From assembly GCA_964351985.1 (NCBI GenBank), contig CAYGPR010000002.1, positions 124,001 to 188,000 on the forward strand: DNA of 64,000 bases, read 5' to 3'. The notes under the pieces were generated by a model. It saw nothing but the letters and a program-made list of their open reading frames with translations. It had not been told where the DNA came from and did no database searches. Below are positions 50,638-58,803 of the stretch, piece by piece. The stretch comes from Meishania sp964351985. Its GTDB lineage: Bacteria; Bacteroidota; Bacteroidia; Flavobacteriales; Flavobacteriaceae. A program made the position numbers and the translations under genes. Positions within the stretch are counted from its first letter, which is position 1. Every line of letters begins with the position of its first letter.

Positions 50638-51282
50638 ATGAAAAAAGCAAGTATTATTATGATGCTCGGCCCATTGTTCTTATTGGGATTGTTCGCCTTT
50701 CCACTATGGAATATTATGTTGGGCGCACCACAATATCCTGAACCCTTGGGCATGAACATCCATATTACCGGAATACAAGGTGTTTCTGAATTCGACCTTC
50801 AAAATATCGATGGTCTGAATCATTATATAGGTATGAAGACCATACCGAAGCCCGGTGAAATGTGGGAATTCGATGTTTTCCCCTCGGTGATTATTGGCAT
50901 GGTAGCGCTTGGCGTATTGATAGGGCTATTAGGTTTTTTTGGTAAAGTGAGCTACAAATGGTTCTTGGGCTGGTTTGTGCTGATGTCGATTTTAGGTATC
51001 TTGGGCATGTACGATTTCAATGCATGGCTCATTGATTACGGTACCAATTTGGATCCCAATGCCATTATGAAATTAGAGAACCCTGATGGTACGCCCATGT
51101 CCTATAAACCACCACTGTTCGGGAATCAGAAGATGTTGAATTTTGATGTGACTTCTTTGCCCGCCACCGGAGCTTGGATGATGTTCACGGGAATGATGCT
51201 GACCGTTCTGGCTTTTTTTATGGGATGGAGAAGTAATAAATCGATAAAGGAGGACACGTCTAAGACCTCGGCAACACTATGA
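50638..51282 (+). CDS. nos-cluster integral membrane protein (NosB-like candidate)
   Basis: The 214-residue protein has an N-terminal membrane helix ('IIMMLGPLFLLGLFAFPLWNIML'), a periplasmic segment with 'GMNIHITGIQGVSEFDLQNIDGLNHYIGM', and three further helices ('VIIGMVALGVLIGLLGFF', 'WFLGWFVLMSILGILGMY', 'AWMMFTGMMLTVLAFFMGW'). I do not recognise a catalytic motif. Clade II clusters usually contain a membrane protein called NosB next to nosZ, and position makes that the best candidate. The stop overlaps the nosL start (ATGA). Confidence 0.75.
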   Translation: MKKASIIMMLGPLFLLGLFAFPLWNIMLGAPQYPEPLGMNIHITGIQGVSEFDLQNIDGLNHYIGMKTIPKPGEMWEFDVFPSVIIGMVALGVLIGLLGFFGKVSYKWFLGWFVLMSILGILGMYDFNAWLIDYGTNLDPNAIMKLENPDGTPMSYKPPLFGNQKMLNFDVTSLPATGAWMMFTGMMLTVLAFFMGWRSNKSIKEDTSKTSATL

Positions 51283-51707
51283 AAAAATATGCAATGGTTT
51301 TGATAGGTTTTTTAACAGTTTTGGGATGTAGCATCAGCCCGAAACCCATAGAGTATGGATCGGATGGATGCCATTTCTGTAGTATGACCATCGTTGATAG
51401 ACAACATGCGGCCCAAATCGTAACGGAAAAAGGAAAGCCCTTCAAATTTGATGCTTCGGAATGTATGATGAACCATTTAAAAGAGGTGGATGATTCGACC
51501 GTTGCACTTTTCTTGGTCAACGATTACAATCATCCCGGCGAATTGATCGATGCCACCCAAGCGACCTATTTGATCAGTGAGAACATTCCCAGTCCCATGG
51601 GCGAGTTCCTTACTGCTTTTGCCTCTTCAGAAGATGCGCAGGAAGCACAAAAAGTGAATGGGGGAGAACTTTTGTCGTGGGATGAGTTACTATCAAGATT
51701 TAGATAG
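51279..51707 (+). CDS. nosL: copper chaperone NosL (lipoprotein)
   Basis: The 142-residue protein has a lipoprotein signal ('LTVLGCSISPKP') and the NosL metal motif 'YGSDGCHFCSMTIVDRQHAAQI' (C-x2-C-x-M), followed by 'PFKFDASECMMNHL'. NosL delivers Cu(I) for the CuZ centre of NosZ. It is translationally coupled to the membrane-protein gene before it. Confidence 0.93.
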   Translation: MKKYAMVLIGFLTVLGCSISPKPIEYGSDGCHFCSMTIVDRQHAAQIVTEKGKPFKFDASECMMNHLKEVDDSTVALFLVNDYNHPGELIDATQATYLISENIPSPMGEFLTAFASSEDAQEAQKVNGGELLSWDELLSRFR

Positions 51708-51729
51708 CACAAACGTATAGTATCGGCCT

Positions 51730-52179
51730 ATGTCAAAGTTCCTATCGAAAACCGAATGCCTCGAAGAAATTAAAAATCAATATGTGGCTAGGTTGGGATA
51801 TATCTCCAAAGGCAGTCCTTTCATTGTACCCATAACCTATTATTATGATGAAGATGATAAAAGTATTATGGCTTTTTCCACATATGGACACAAAATAGAG
51901 GGTATGCGAACCAACAAAGCAGTCTGCCTGTATCTAGATAAAATAGATTCGGTCAAAAAATGGAAATCGATTTTGATACATGGGGCATTCGAGGAATTGG
52001 ATATTTTGGATAGAAAATTTCATTTGGATAAGTTGGGACAGGGCATCAAAGAACTTCTAAATATCGAAAAGCAAAAAGAGACAAGGGCCATGAATGAATT
52101 TTCCAATGTGAAGTTTCCAAAAAATGACCCAATCGTTTACCGTATCCGAATTTGGGATATTACTGGAAGGTATATGTAG
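51730..52179 (+). CDS. pyridoxamine 5'-phosphate oxidase-like flavin/heme-binding protein
   Basis: The 149-residue protein has the split-barrel fold of the PNPOx/NimA group: 'TECLEEIKNQYVARLGYISKGSPFIVPITYYYDEDDKSIMAFSTYGHKIEGMRTNKAVCLYLDKI'. These proteins bind FMN, F420 or heme. Inside the nos operon it may protect against nitrosative stress or help redox maturation (inference). It is not a standard nos gene. Confidence 0.8.
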   Translation: MSKFLSKTECLEEIKNQYVARLGYISKGSPFIVPITYYYDEDDKSIMAFSTYGHKIEGMRTNKAVCLYLDKIDSVKKWKSILIHGAFEELDILDRKFHLDKLGQGIKELLNIEKQKETRAMNEFSNVKFPKNDPIVYRIRIWDITGRYM

Positions 52180-52211
52180 TAAGAAATTAAGTCATTAAAT
52201 ATAAATATCAT

Positions 52212-52505
52212 ATGTATAAAATCGATAACACCATAAAAGTCCAGGAATACGACAAACTACAGGTTCAAAAACTTTCAAAAAACGATGCCTTCGAGATACT
52301 GAACATCAGTTTGGAAAAAGAAGCCGTTTTCCCCGAACATACTTCCCCGACCGATGCACAGTTAATCGTTTTGGAAGGTGATATTTTTTTCCATATCAAT
52401 GAAGAAACCTTTCACCTAACGGCGCAGCAACATTTTAGTTTCCCCAAGGAAACCGCACATTGGGTCAAGGCGAACGAGAATTCGAAATTTTTGATTGTTC
52501 GGTAA
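52212..52505 (+). CDS. small cupin-domain protein
   Basis: The 97-residue protein is a single cupin barrel: 'EAVFPEHTSPTDAQLIVLEGDIFFHINEETFHLTAQQHFSFPKETAHWVKANENSKFLIV'. Histidines and glutamates in the two cupin motifs suggest metal binding. Its stop codon overlaps the nosD start by one base (TAATG). Its function in the nos operon is unknown. Confidence 0.82.
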   Translation: MYKIDNTIKVQEYDKLQVQKLSKNDAFEILNISLEKEAVFPEHTSPTDAQLIVLEGDIFFHINEETFHLTAQQHFSFPKETAHWVKANENSKFLIVR

Positions 52506-53746
52506 TGATAAACCTACGTGCTACATGGGCCGCCCTTTTTCTATTTTTCGGATATTTCCTGTCGGCAAACACGATTACGGTCTGCCCTTCCTGTGAGGTA
52601 AAATCGATTAAAGAAGGCATTGCGCTGGCTTCCGATTTTGACACCTTGCTGATCAAAAAGGGAACGTATAAAGAGTTCAATATCTTTATTAACAAGCCGT
52701 TGACCCTTTTGGGCGAAGATTTTCCGATAGTCGATGGAGAAGAACAAGGCGAAATCATCCGGATAGAATCGGATAATGTGACCGTTGACGGACTTTTCAT
52801 CATCAATGTAGGCACAAGCTATACCAGCGATTATGCTGCCATTCGGGTGGTAAAGAGTGAAAACTTCCTTATTCAGAATGTGGTGCTAGAAAAGCTATTT
52901 TTTGGTATTTATTTGGAAAAATCGAATAACGGAAAAGTATACCACAACAAAATTATCGGCGATGCGGTAGATGAATATAATTCAGGCAACGGCATACAAT
53001 TGTGGTATTCAAAAAATGTGGAAGTCGATAGAAATATCGTACAAGGTGTGCGTGATGGTATTTATCTCGAGTTCTCTGACAACATTACCATCAACGATAA
53101 CCAAAGCACCAATAACCTAAGGTACGGACTCCATTTTATGTTCTCCAACGACGATGTGTACAGCAACAATACCTTCGAGAACAACGGTGCTGGTGTAGCC
53201 GTCATGTTCTCGAAACGGATAAAAATGTATAACAATATTTTCCGAAAAAACTGGGGTACCGCGGCTTACGGAATGCTCTTGAAGGAAATCAACGACGCGG
53301 AAATAACCGGTAACGTTTTTGAGGAGAATACAACGGGAATCAACATAGAAGGTTCGAACCGCATCGAGTACAAAAACAATAGTTTTATCAACAACGGATG
53401 GGCCGTGAAAGTGCTAGGAGCCTGTTATACCAACATTTTTACGAACAATAATTTTTTGTACAACTCCTTTGACATCTCGTACAACAGCAAACTGAACGAC
53501 AATGTTTTCGACCAGAATTATTGGAGCGATTACACCGGCTACGATCTGGATAAAAACGGCATCGGCGATGTGCCATATCGCCCCGTAAAATTGTTTTCGT
53601 ATATCGTAAACCGAACTCCCGAAACAATTGTGCTGTTGCGCAGTCTGTTTATGGATATCATCGATTTTTCTGAGAAAGTTTCCCCTGTATTTACGCCTGA
53701 TAATTTGCTGGATGCAAGGCCGTTGATGAAAAAAGTTAAAAGTTAA
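52505..53746 (+). CDS. nosD: copper ABC-system periplasmic protein NosD
   Basis: The ATG at 52505 gives a signal peptide ('ATWAALFLFFGYFLSANT', 413 residues); a longer frame from 52460 lies inside the cupin gene. The body is a right-handed beta-helix with repeated 'NNxF..N' turns, e.g. 'YSNNTFENNGAGVAVMFSKRIKMYNNIFRKNWGTAAYGMLLK', and it ends in the NosD/CASH pattern 'YWSDYTGYDLDKNGIGDVPYRPVKLFSYIV'. NosD works with NosF and NosY in maturation of the CuZ site. The NosF gene is separated by a 218-bp repeat-rich spacer. Confidence 0.95.
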   Translation: MINLRATWAALFLFFGYFLSANTITVCPSCEVKSIKEGIALASDFDTLLIKKGTYKEFNIFINKPLTLLGEDFPIVDGEEQGEIIRIESDNVTVDGLFIINVGTSYTSDYAAIRVVKSENFLIQNVVLEKLFFGIYLEKSNNGKVYHNKIIGDAVDEYNSGNGIQLWYSKNVEVDRNIVQGVRDGIYLEFSDNITINDNQSTNNLRYGLHFMFSNDDVYSNNTFENNGAGVAVMFSKRIKMYNNIFRKNWGTAAYGMLLKEINDAEITGNVFEENTTGINIEGSNRIEYKNNSFINNGWAVKVLGACYTNIFTNNNFLYNSFDISYNSKLNDNVFDQNYWSDYTGYDLDKNGIGDVPYRPVKLFSYIVNRTPETIVLLRSLFMDIIDFSEKVSPVFTPDNLLDARPLMKKVKS

Positions 53747-53964
53747 TAGTAGATTGCGATTTAAAGGCTTCTACCCTCAGATGAAGGGAGGTAGATTCCC
53801 GCTTTTCGACGGGAAGACAGAGGTGTTGAAAGCGCAACAAACTATCGGGGTTAGGAACACACATAAACAGATTGCCGCGCTACGCTCGCAATGACGAATT
53901 AACATTAAACAGATTTCCGCCAGAGTGTATTCTTAATGGAGTGGGCGGGAGGGAATAACAAGAA
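53747..53964. repeat. repeat-rich spacer between nosD and nosF
   Basis: Several intergenic repeat fragments are joined here: a stem of the CCCTC...GAGGG kind near 53775, ATTCCCG-type sequence near 53791, a segment at 53867-53895 (ACAGATTGC ... CGCAATGACG) related to 59518-59545, and a CCGCC...GGCGGG palindrome at about 53919-53950. No coding frame is seen. The spacer interrupts an otherwise compact operon. Confidence 0.55.
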
Positions 53965-54675
53965 ATGATACAAGTACAAACATTACACAAAAAGTTCGGC
54001 AAGAACCAAGTCCTGACTGGGTTGGACCTTCATATCGATCAAGGCGGAATTTTCGCTATTCTCGGTCCGAACGGATCGGGGAAGACCACTTTAATAAAGA
54101 CAATTTTGGGCATGGTCATCCCCAACAAGGGAACTATTTCAGTTTTGGGTAAATCCATCAAAAATCAATGGAAATACCGTCATGAGATCGAATACCTGCC
54201 ACAGATTGCCAATTTCCCCGGAAATCTTAGGGTTAAAGAGCTAATCCGTATGATCAAAGATCTACGCAATAAACCGAGCGATGAAGAAAAATTGATTTCC
54301 CTTTTTGGACTAGAACCCTTTTTGGACAAGAAGCTATCGACCCTTTCTGGAGGTACAAAACAAAAAGTCAATCTTGTATTGACGTTCATGTTCGATAGTC
54401 CCTTGATAATTTTGGACGAACCCACTTCTGGCCTTGATCCCGTTGCGTTGATCCGTCTGAAAGAACTCATCCAGAAAGAAAAGGAAAAAGGTAAAACAAT
54501 TCTTGTTACGTCTCATATTATGCAGTTTGTTGAAGAAGTGGCAGATGAAATCGTATACCTTTTGGAAGGCAAGATTTATTTTAAAGGAAGCATTTCCGAG
54601 TTATTGAAAAAGACCGAACAGACCGATTTTGAACACGCCATAGCGGCCATAGCGACCACCGAGACCCATGTTTAA
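53965..54675 (+). CDS. nosF: ABC transporter ATP-binding protein NosF
   Basis: The 236-residue protein has Walker A 'ILGPNGSGKTTLIKTILG', the Q-loop region 'IEYLPQIANFPGNLRVKELI', signature 'LSTLSGGTKQKVNLVLTFM', Walker B 'LIILDEPTSGLDPVALIRL' and the switch histidine 'ILVTSHIM'. It powers the NosDFY complex. It overlaps nosY by 8 bp. Confidence 0.93.
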   Translation: MIQVQTLHKKFGKNQVLTGLDLHIDQGGIFAILGPNGSGKTTLIKTILGMVIPNKGTISVLGKSIKNQWKYRHEIEYLPQIANFPGNLRVKELIRMIKDLRNKPSDEEKLISLFGLEPFLDKKLSTLSGGTKQKVNLVLTFMFDSPLIILDEPTSGLDPVALIRLKELIQKEKEKGKTILVTSHIMQFVEEVADEIVYLLEGKIYFKGSISELLKKTEQTDFEHAIAAIATTETHV

Positions 54676-55450
54676 GATTCTAAAGTATAGTTTTTACGAC
54701 CTGATGCGCAGCCGCTGGAGCTACGTTTACTTTCTGTTTTATTTGGCACTTGGTTTTGTCTTATTGTTTTTGAACAATGATGTATCTAAGGCAGTGATAA
54801 CACTTATGAACGTCATTATCGTTTTGGTTCCACTTATAGGTACCATTTTCGGAGTGATGTACTATTACAACTCCAAGGAATTCACCGAATTGTTGCTCGC
54901 CCAACCTATCAAACGTTCCTCCATTTTTTTAGGGCAATATTTCGGGGTGGCGGGTTCGTTGACCTTGAGTTTGGTCTTAGGGCTAGGTATTCCCTTTGTG
55001 CTGTACGGATTGTTCAGAAGTGAGGCGATTTGGGACTTTTCACTTTTACTGATAACAGGGGCTTTTTTGACCTTTATTTTTACTGCGTTGGCTTTTAATA
55101 TCGCCCTTTCCAATGAAAATAAGATTAAGGGGTTTGGCTATGCCGTTTTGCTTTGGCTGTTTTTAGCAGTCATTTACGACGGCCTCTTTTTATTGTCCTT
55201 GATTGTTTTTGAGGAATACCCCTTGGATTCGTTTTCCTTGGCGGCGACGATGTTCAATCCGATAGATCTGTCGCGGACCCTTATCCTTCTAAAACTTGAT
55301 ATCTCCGCTCTTCTGGGATACACTGGAGCCATTTTCAAACAATTTTTTGGCACAAATTTGGGATTGATGGTTTCCATAGGTGTATTGCTTTTATGGACGC
55401 TTCTTCCCATTTGGCGATTGGCTAATAAATCTAAAAGAAAAGATTTTTAG
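54668..55450 (+). CDS. nosY: ABC transporter permease NosY
   Basis: The 260-residue protein has six membrane helices and the NosY/ABC-2 pattern: 'FYDLMRSRWSYVYFLFYLALGFVLLFL', 'LIGTIFGVMYYYNSKEFTELLLAQPIKRSSIFLGQYFGV', 'MFNPIDLSRTLILLKLDISALLGYTGAIF'. It is the membrane part of NosDFY. Its last 4 bp overlap the convergent globin gene, so transcription of the two strands collides here. Confidence 0.93.
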   Translation: MFKILKYSFYDLMRSRWSYVYFLFYLALGFVLLFLNNDVSKAVITLMNVIIVLVPLIGTIFGVMYYYNSKEFTELLLAQPIKRSSIFLGQYFGVAGSLTLSLVLGLGIPFVLYGLFRSEAIWDFSLLLITGAFLTFIFTALAFNIALSNENKIKGFGYAVLLWLFLAVIYDGLFLLSLIVFEEYPLDSFSLAATMFNPIDLSRTLILLKLDISALLGYTGAIFKQFFGTNLGLMVSIGVLLLWTLLPIWRLANKSKRKDF

Positions 55451-55839
55451 GTTTTGTTCCTATGCTCATAGATCTGCATGAATAACATAGTGCTCATCTT
55501 CTGCGCCCGATTTTTGGCGATCCAAGCCGTTTCACCCTCAAAAAGTTCATCTATGGTGGTGAACCATTCGTTGAGCCATAGGCCAAAATGCTCAGAGGTA
55601 ATGGTATGGTCCATTTTTTCATCGACTTCTTGATGAGCGGTAACCGGATTTCCGTGGTATTTGCGTTTTAAGAAAAGTTGGGTTTCCCAGAAATCTGTCA
55701 GCAGCGTTAAATGGCTATCCCAATCTGAAATAATTCCATTGAAGATAGGCCCCAAGATTTCGTGCTTCCTTATTTTCCCATAGAATGTTTCGACCAAAAG
55801 TCGTACATCCGCCCTTTTTATTAGCTCTGGTTTGTCCAT
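55447..55839 (-). CDS. group III truncated haemoglobin
   Basis: The ATG at 55839 ('MDKPELIKRADVRLLVETFYGKIRKHEILGPIF', 130 residues) fits the family size; a longer frame adds 27 unlikely residues. The globin core 'WDSHLTLLTDFWETQLFLKRKYHGNPVTAHQE' and the proximal histidine in 'ITSEHFGLWLNEW' are characteristic of trHb group III. It binds oxygen or nitric oxide through heme. It lies 19 bp after the CoA-transferase gene and shares its CRP/FNR-type promoter. Confidence 0.9.
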   Translation of the reverse strand: MDKPELIKRADVRLLVETFYGKIRKHEILGPIFNGIISDWDSHLTLLTDFWETQLFLKRKYHGNPVTAHQEVDEKMDHTITSEHFGLWLNEWFTTIDELFEGETAWIAKNRAQKMSTMLFMQIYEHRNKT

Positions 55840-55858
55840 GAGATTAAGGTACTGGTTT

Positions 55859-57127
55859 TTAACGATTAAATCGGTTGAAAGTAGCCTTGTCCAAGGTCTC
55901 TTGATGATCAGGGTGTGCAATCGAAGTCAATGCTTTTGCACGCTGTTTGAGGTTCTTTCCGTAGAGGTTCACTATTCCGAATTCCGTGGCGACATAATGT
56001 ACATGTGCCCGTGTGGTGGTTACGCCCGCACCTTCTTTCAGATATGGAACAATTTTCGAAACACCTTTGTTGGTGGTCGACGACATTGCGAAAATTGGTT
56101 TGCCCCCTTCGGAAAGCGAAGCCCCCCGAATAAAATCCATTTGACCTCCGACCCCTGAAAATTGATAATTTCCGATTGTATCGGCACAAACTTGGCCCGT
56201 CAGGTCTATCTCAATGGCACTGTTAATGGCGGTCACCTTCGGATTTCTTCTTATTCGGGCAGTGTCATTGGTATAACCAGAATCTCTGAAATCGCAAATA
56301 GGGTTATCATCAATAAAATCGTACAACTTTCGGGAGCCTACCGCAAAACAACTCACGATTTTACCCTTTTTGACCACTTTTTGATCACCTGAGATTACAC
56401 CACTTTCCAACAATGGCAATACCCCATCTGAAAACATTTCAGTATGAATGCCCAAATGTTTGTGGTCGTTCAAGTTGGCCAAGACTGCATTAGGAATATT
56501 CCCGATACCCATCTGCAAGGTTGCCCCGTTTTCGATAAGTGAAGACACATTTGCACCGATTTTATGTTCTAACAGAGAGATTTCGGTAGGCTTATGTTCG
56601 TGTATGGGTCGGTTCACCTCGGTTGCAAGTTCAATTTGGTCGATATGTACGATGCCTGTACCGTGGGTTCTGGGCACGGACGGATTAATCTGGGCGATAA
56701 TCTTTTTGGCCGTTCTTATTGCAGGAAGCGCAACATCGACCGAAACGCCAAGTGAACAGTAACCATGCTTATCTGGCGGGGAAACTTGAATGATCGCCAC
56801 ATCCAAGGGTAAAATATTTTGCTTGAACAATAAAGGAATTTCACTCAAAAATATAGGTATATAATCAGCCTTGAGTGAATTGACACTTTTTCTCACATTT
56901 CCCCCAACAAAACAAGAGTTCAATCTGAACGTATAGGAATAGGGCTCTTGGGTGTACTTGGCATCCCCTTCGGTATGTATCGAGATGATTTCTATATCTT
57001 CAAGTTCGCCATGTCGTTCGCACATGGTATCGATGAGCTCGTTGGGTGTCATTGCCGCCCCTTGAATGAACACGCGCTGACCTGATTTTATAATGGATAC
57101 CGTTTCGACGGCTGATACTAGTTTCAT
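55859..57127 (-). CDS. acetyl-CoA hydrolase/transferase family protein
   Basis: The ATG at 57127 ('MKLVSAVETVSIIKSGQRVF', 422 residues) is chosen because upstream residues lie in the promoter. Family motifs include 'VDVALPAIRTAKKIIAQINPSVPRTHG', 'GATLQMGIGNIPNAVL', 'LGIHTEMFSDGVLPLLESG', the catalytic-glutamate region and 'ATEFGIVNLYGKNLKQRAKALTSIAHPDHQETL'. Enzymes of this family exchange CoA between acetyl-CoA and another acid, such as 4-hydroxybutyrate or succinate. A role in acetate formation or acid activation at low oxygen is inferred from the promoter. Confidence 0.9.
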   Translation of the reverse strand: MKLVSAVETVSIIKSGQRVFIQGAAMTPNELIDTMCERHGELEDIEIISIHTEGDAKYTQEPYSYTFRLNSCFVGGNVRKSVNSLKADYIPIFLSEIPLLFKQNILPLDVAIIQVSPPDKHGYCSLGVSVDVALPAIRTAKKIIAQINPSVPRTHGTGIVHIDQIELATEVNRPIHEHKPTEISLLEHKIGANVSSLIENGATLQMGIGNIPNAVLANLNDHKHLGIHTEMFSDGVLPLLESGVISGDQKVVKKGKIVSCFAVGSRKLYDFIDDNPICDFRDSGYTNDTARIRRNPKVTAINSAIEIDLTGQVCADTIGNYQFSGVGGQMDFIRGASLSEGGKPIFAMSSTTNKGVSKIVPYLKEGAGVTTTRAHVHYVATEFGIVNLYGKNLKQRAKALTSIAHPDHQETLDKATFNRFNR

Positions 57128-57149
57128 AGAACAAATGAATTGAAGAGTG

Positions 57150-57192
57150 CAAAGATCAATGGTATCACCCATGTAAAACATGAAAATTATCA
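57150..57192 (-). promoter_or_regulatory. CoA-transferase/globin promoter with CRP/FNR-type site
   Basis: On the minus strand AACATGA-N6-TCATGTT (core TGA-N6-TCA at 57181-57192) is a perfect 7-bp-arm palindrome, followed by TT. Its centre lies 36.5 bp before the last base of GATCTTTG (57150-57157), which departs from TAnnTTTG only at its first base. The predicted start is about 17 bases before the ATG. Confidence 0.65.
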
Positions 57193-57215
57193 TGTTTTAG
57201 GCCGATATTTTTTGT

Positions 57216-57249
57216 AAAAAAAGGGAAATCTAAAATTGATTTCCCCTTT
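57216..57249 (-). terminator. terminator of the PAP2/haloperoxidase gene
   Basis: AAAGGGAAATC (57220-57230) pairs with GATTTCCCCTTT (57238-57249) with one bulge. Read on the minus strand it is followed by seven T residues. It lies 20 bp past the stop of the PAP2 gene. Confidence 0.8.
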
Positions 57250-57269
57250 CTAACTATTTCAGTTGTTGG

Positions 57270-58739
57270 TCAATTTACTTTTCTTCCCAGATGTTTTTGA
57301 TAGAATTTCCATGTTTCATTGGCGACATTGCGCCCTAATTCTAACCCCGCTATGTTGTCTGCCTGAATATGGTATCCGCCCATTACACGGGAAATACCTG
57401 CCATATTTGCTGTTTCGGTAAAGGTTGGAAATTTAAGCATCACAGGTTTGCCATAATATTTCGGATCGATCTCGGTAAGCAATCCGGGTACGAGCTCGAC
57501 CTCTTCACCAAATTCATCACTGCCCGTAAACAAGCGTAACGCTTCGGCACAGGCTCCACTAATAGTGCTGTGACCTGATACATAACTAGGGAAAGGGGGA
57601 CATAAAAATTCTTCGGGTGAGTAGGGTCGCCACTCTTGCCCTTTCATTTCAATCGTACCGGCACTCGGTCCGCCCCATGCCTTGATAACCTGGTCTTGGT
57701 AATAGTCGTGTACCAGTGCATAAGGTCGGGCATAGTCGTAGAACATTTTGGAATCCCAAGAAGCGATAAAGGCATCCATGGCGGTTACCTCCGTTAAAAA
57801 ATACATTTTGACATCTTCGTCCAACGTGTGTTTATCACGTCGGGAAACGTCTTGGGCGAACTTCAGCCAGTGGCCGGCTTGCTGAACCGATTGTGGTCCG
57901 TCGCGCATAAATTCTACCAAGGCCTTGTCTTCATCGGTGAGGTTGGCCTGAAGGTCGATAACCTCTTTGACCTCTTTCTTCAATTGTTCGGAACCTACCA
58001 TAGGCGGGGGCCCGGGACGGAACTGGTCGGCAGATTTCAAGGCTATGGGCTTTACTTTTTGCCAATAAGGAGTCAGGCAACCTGGCGCATACTGTCCGCC
58101 TTTTCCATCGGAAAAATATTTGGGCTGCCAGCGATTGATATCGGTATTCTCGTCAGCGGAATTCACAGGGTTATAGTTCGTGTAATCAAAGTAAGGTTCG
58201 CCGTTTGAGCCTTCGACATCGCCATATTGGTTGCTGCCATCATTCTTTCGGGCCGCGATTACGGCTTTGGCCGCAAGGTTTCCAATACCTTCGGGCGTAG
58301 TGGGGTCCAAAGTGGTGTTGTCTGGGTCATATCCCAAATCGGTCATAAATTTTCGGAACATTTCCGTATCGGAATAATAGTACTCCTTCATCGCTCCGAA
58401 GGCGGCGTAGCTGATGGCAATTTCCTTATTCTTCAAAGTGTGCTCTGATGACGGTCTTCTTTCCATTCCAGTCAAATAAACCGGAATCGCATTTTCGTCA
58501 TAGTGCGACCAAGCATCAAAGATACAAACAAAGATCAAGCCTAAATATCGCGAAGTTATGGTAGGTCTCGGTTTGAATCTTTCTGTATCGCTGGCTGTTG
58601 CATTCAATGCCATTTTACCCCATTGGTAGGCGACATTTTCAGTTCCACGAGGTTCTTCTTCACTTGTTTTGTCTTGGCCTTGACTATTCGCACAAAAAAA
58701 CGTGAAAAAAGCAAAGGCCAAAATGAACGGACGTTTCAT
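57270..58739 (-). CDS. vanadium-dependent haloperoxidase / PAP2-superfamily exported protein
   Basis: The ATG at 58739 gives a signal peptide ('MKRPFILAFAFFTFFCANSQ', 489 residues). The three PAP2/VHPO phosphate-site motifs are visible: 'SKMFYDYARPYALV' (K-x6-RP), 'PPFPSYVSGHSTISGACAE' and 'AGISRVMGGYHIQADNIAG' (SR-x5-H). The length and 'RPTITSRYLGLIFVCIFDAWSHYDENAIP' resemble the exported VHPO-like group of Bacteroidota. It could be a haloperoxidase or a phosphatase. It follows the SafE-like gene by 64 bp. Confidence 0.85.
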   Translation of the reverse strand: MKRPFILAFAFFTFFCANSQGQDKTSEEEPRGTENVAYQWGKMALNATASDTERFKPRPTITSRYLGLIFVCIFDAWSHYDENAIPVYLTGMERRPSSEHTLKNKEIAISYAAFGAMKEYYYSDTEMFRKFMTDLGYDPDNTTLDPTTPEGIGNLAAKAVIAARKNDGSNQYGDVEGSNGEPYFDYTNYNPVNSADENTDINRWQPKYFSDGKGGQYAPGCLTPYWQKVKPIALKSADQFRPGPPPMVGSEQLKKEVKEVIDLQANLTDEDKALVEFMRDGPQSVQQAGHWLKFAQDVSRRDKHTLDEDVKMYFLTEVTAMDAFIASWDSKMFYDYARPYALVHDYYQDQVIKAWGGPSAGTIEMKGQEWRPYSPEEFLCPPFPSYVSGHSTISGACAEALRLFTGSDEFGEEVELVPGLLTEIDPKYYGKPVMLKFPTFTETANMAGISRVMGGYHIQADNIAGLELGRNVANETWKFYQKHLGRKVN

Positions 58740-58803
58740 TTTCGAATATATTTCGGTTATTAAAAAGAGATTAAATCTAATAAATAGGATTTTATTTTTC
58801 AAA

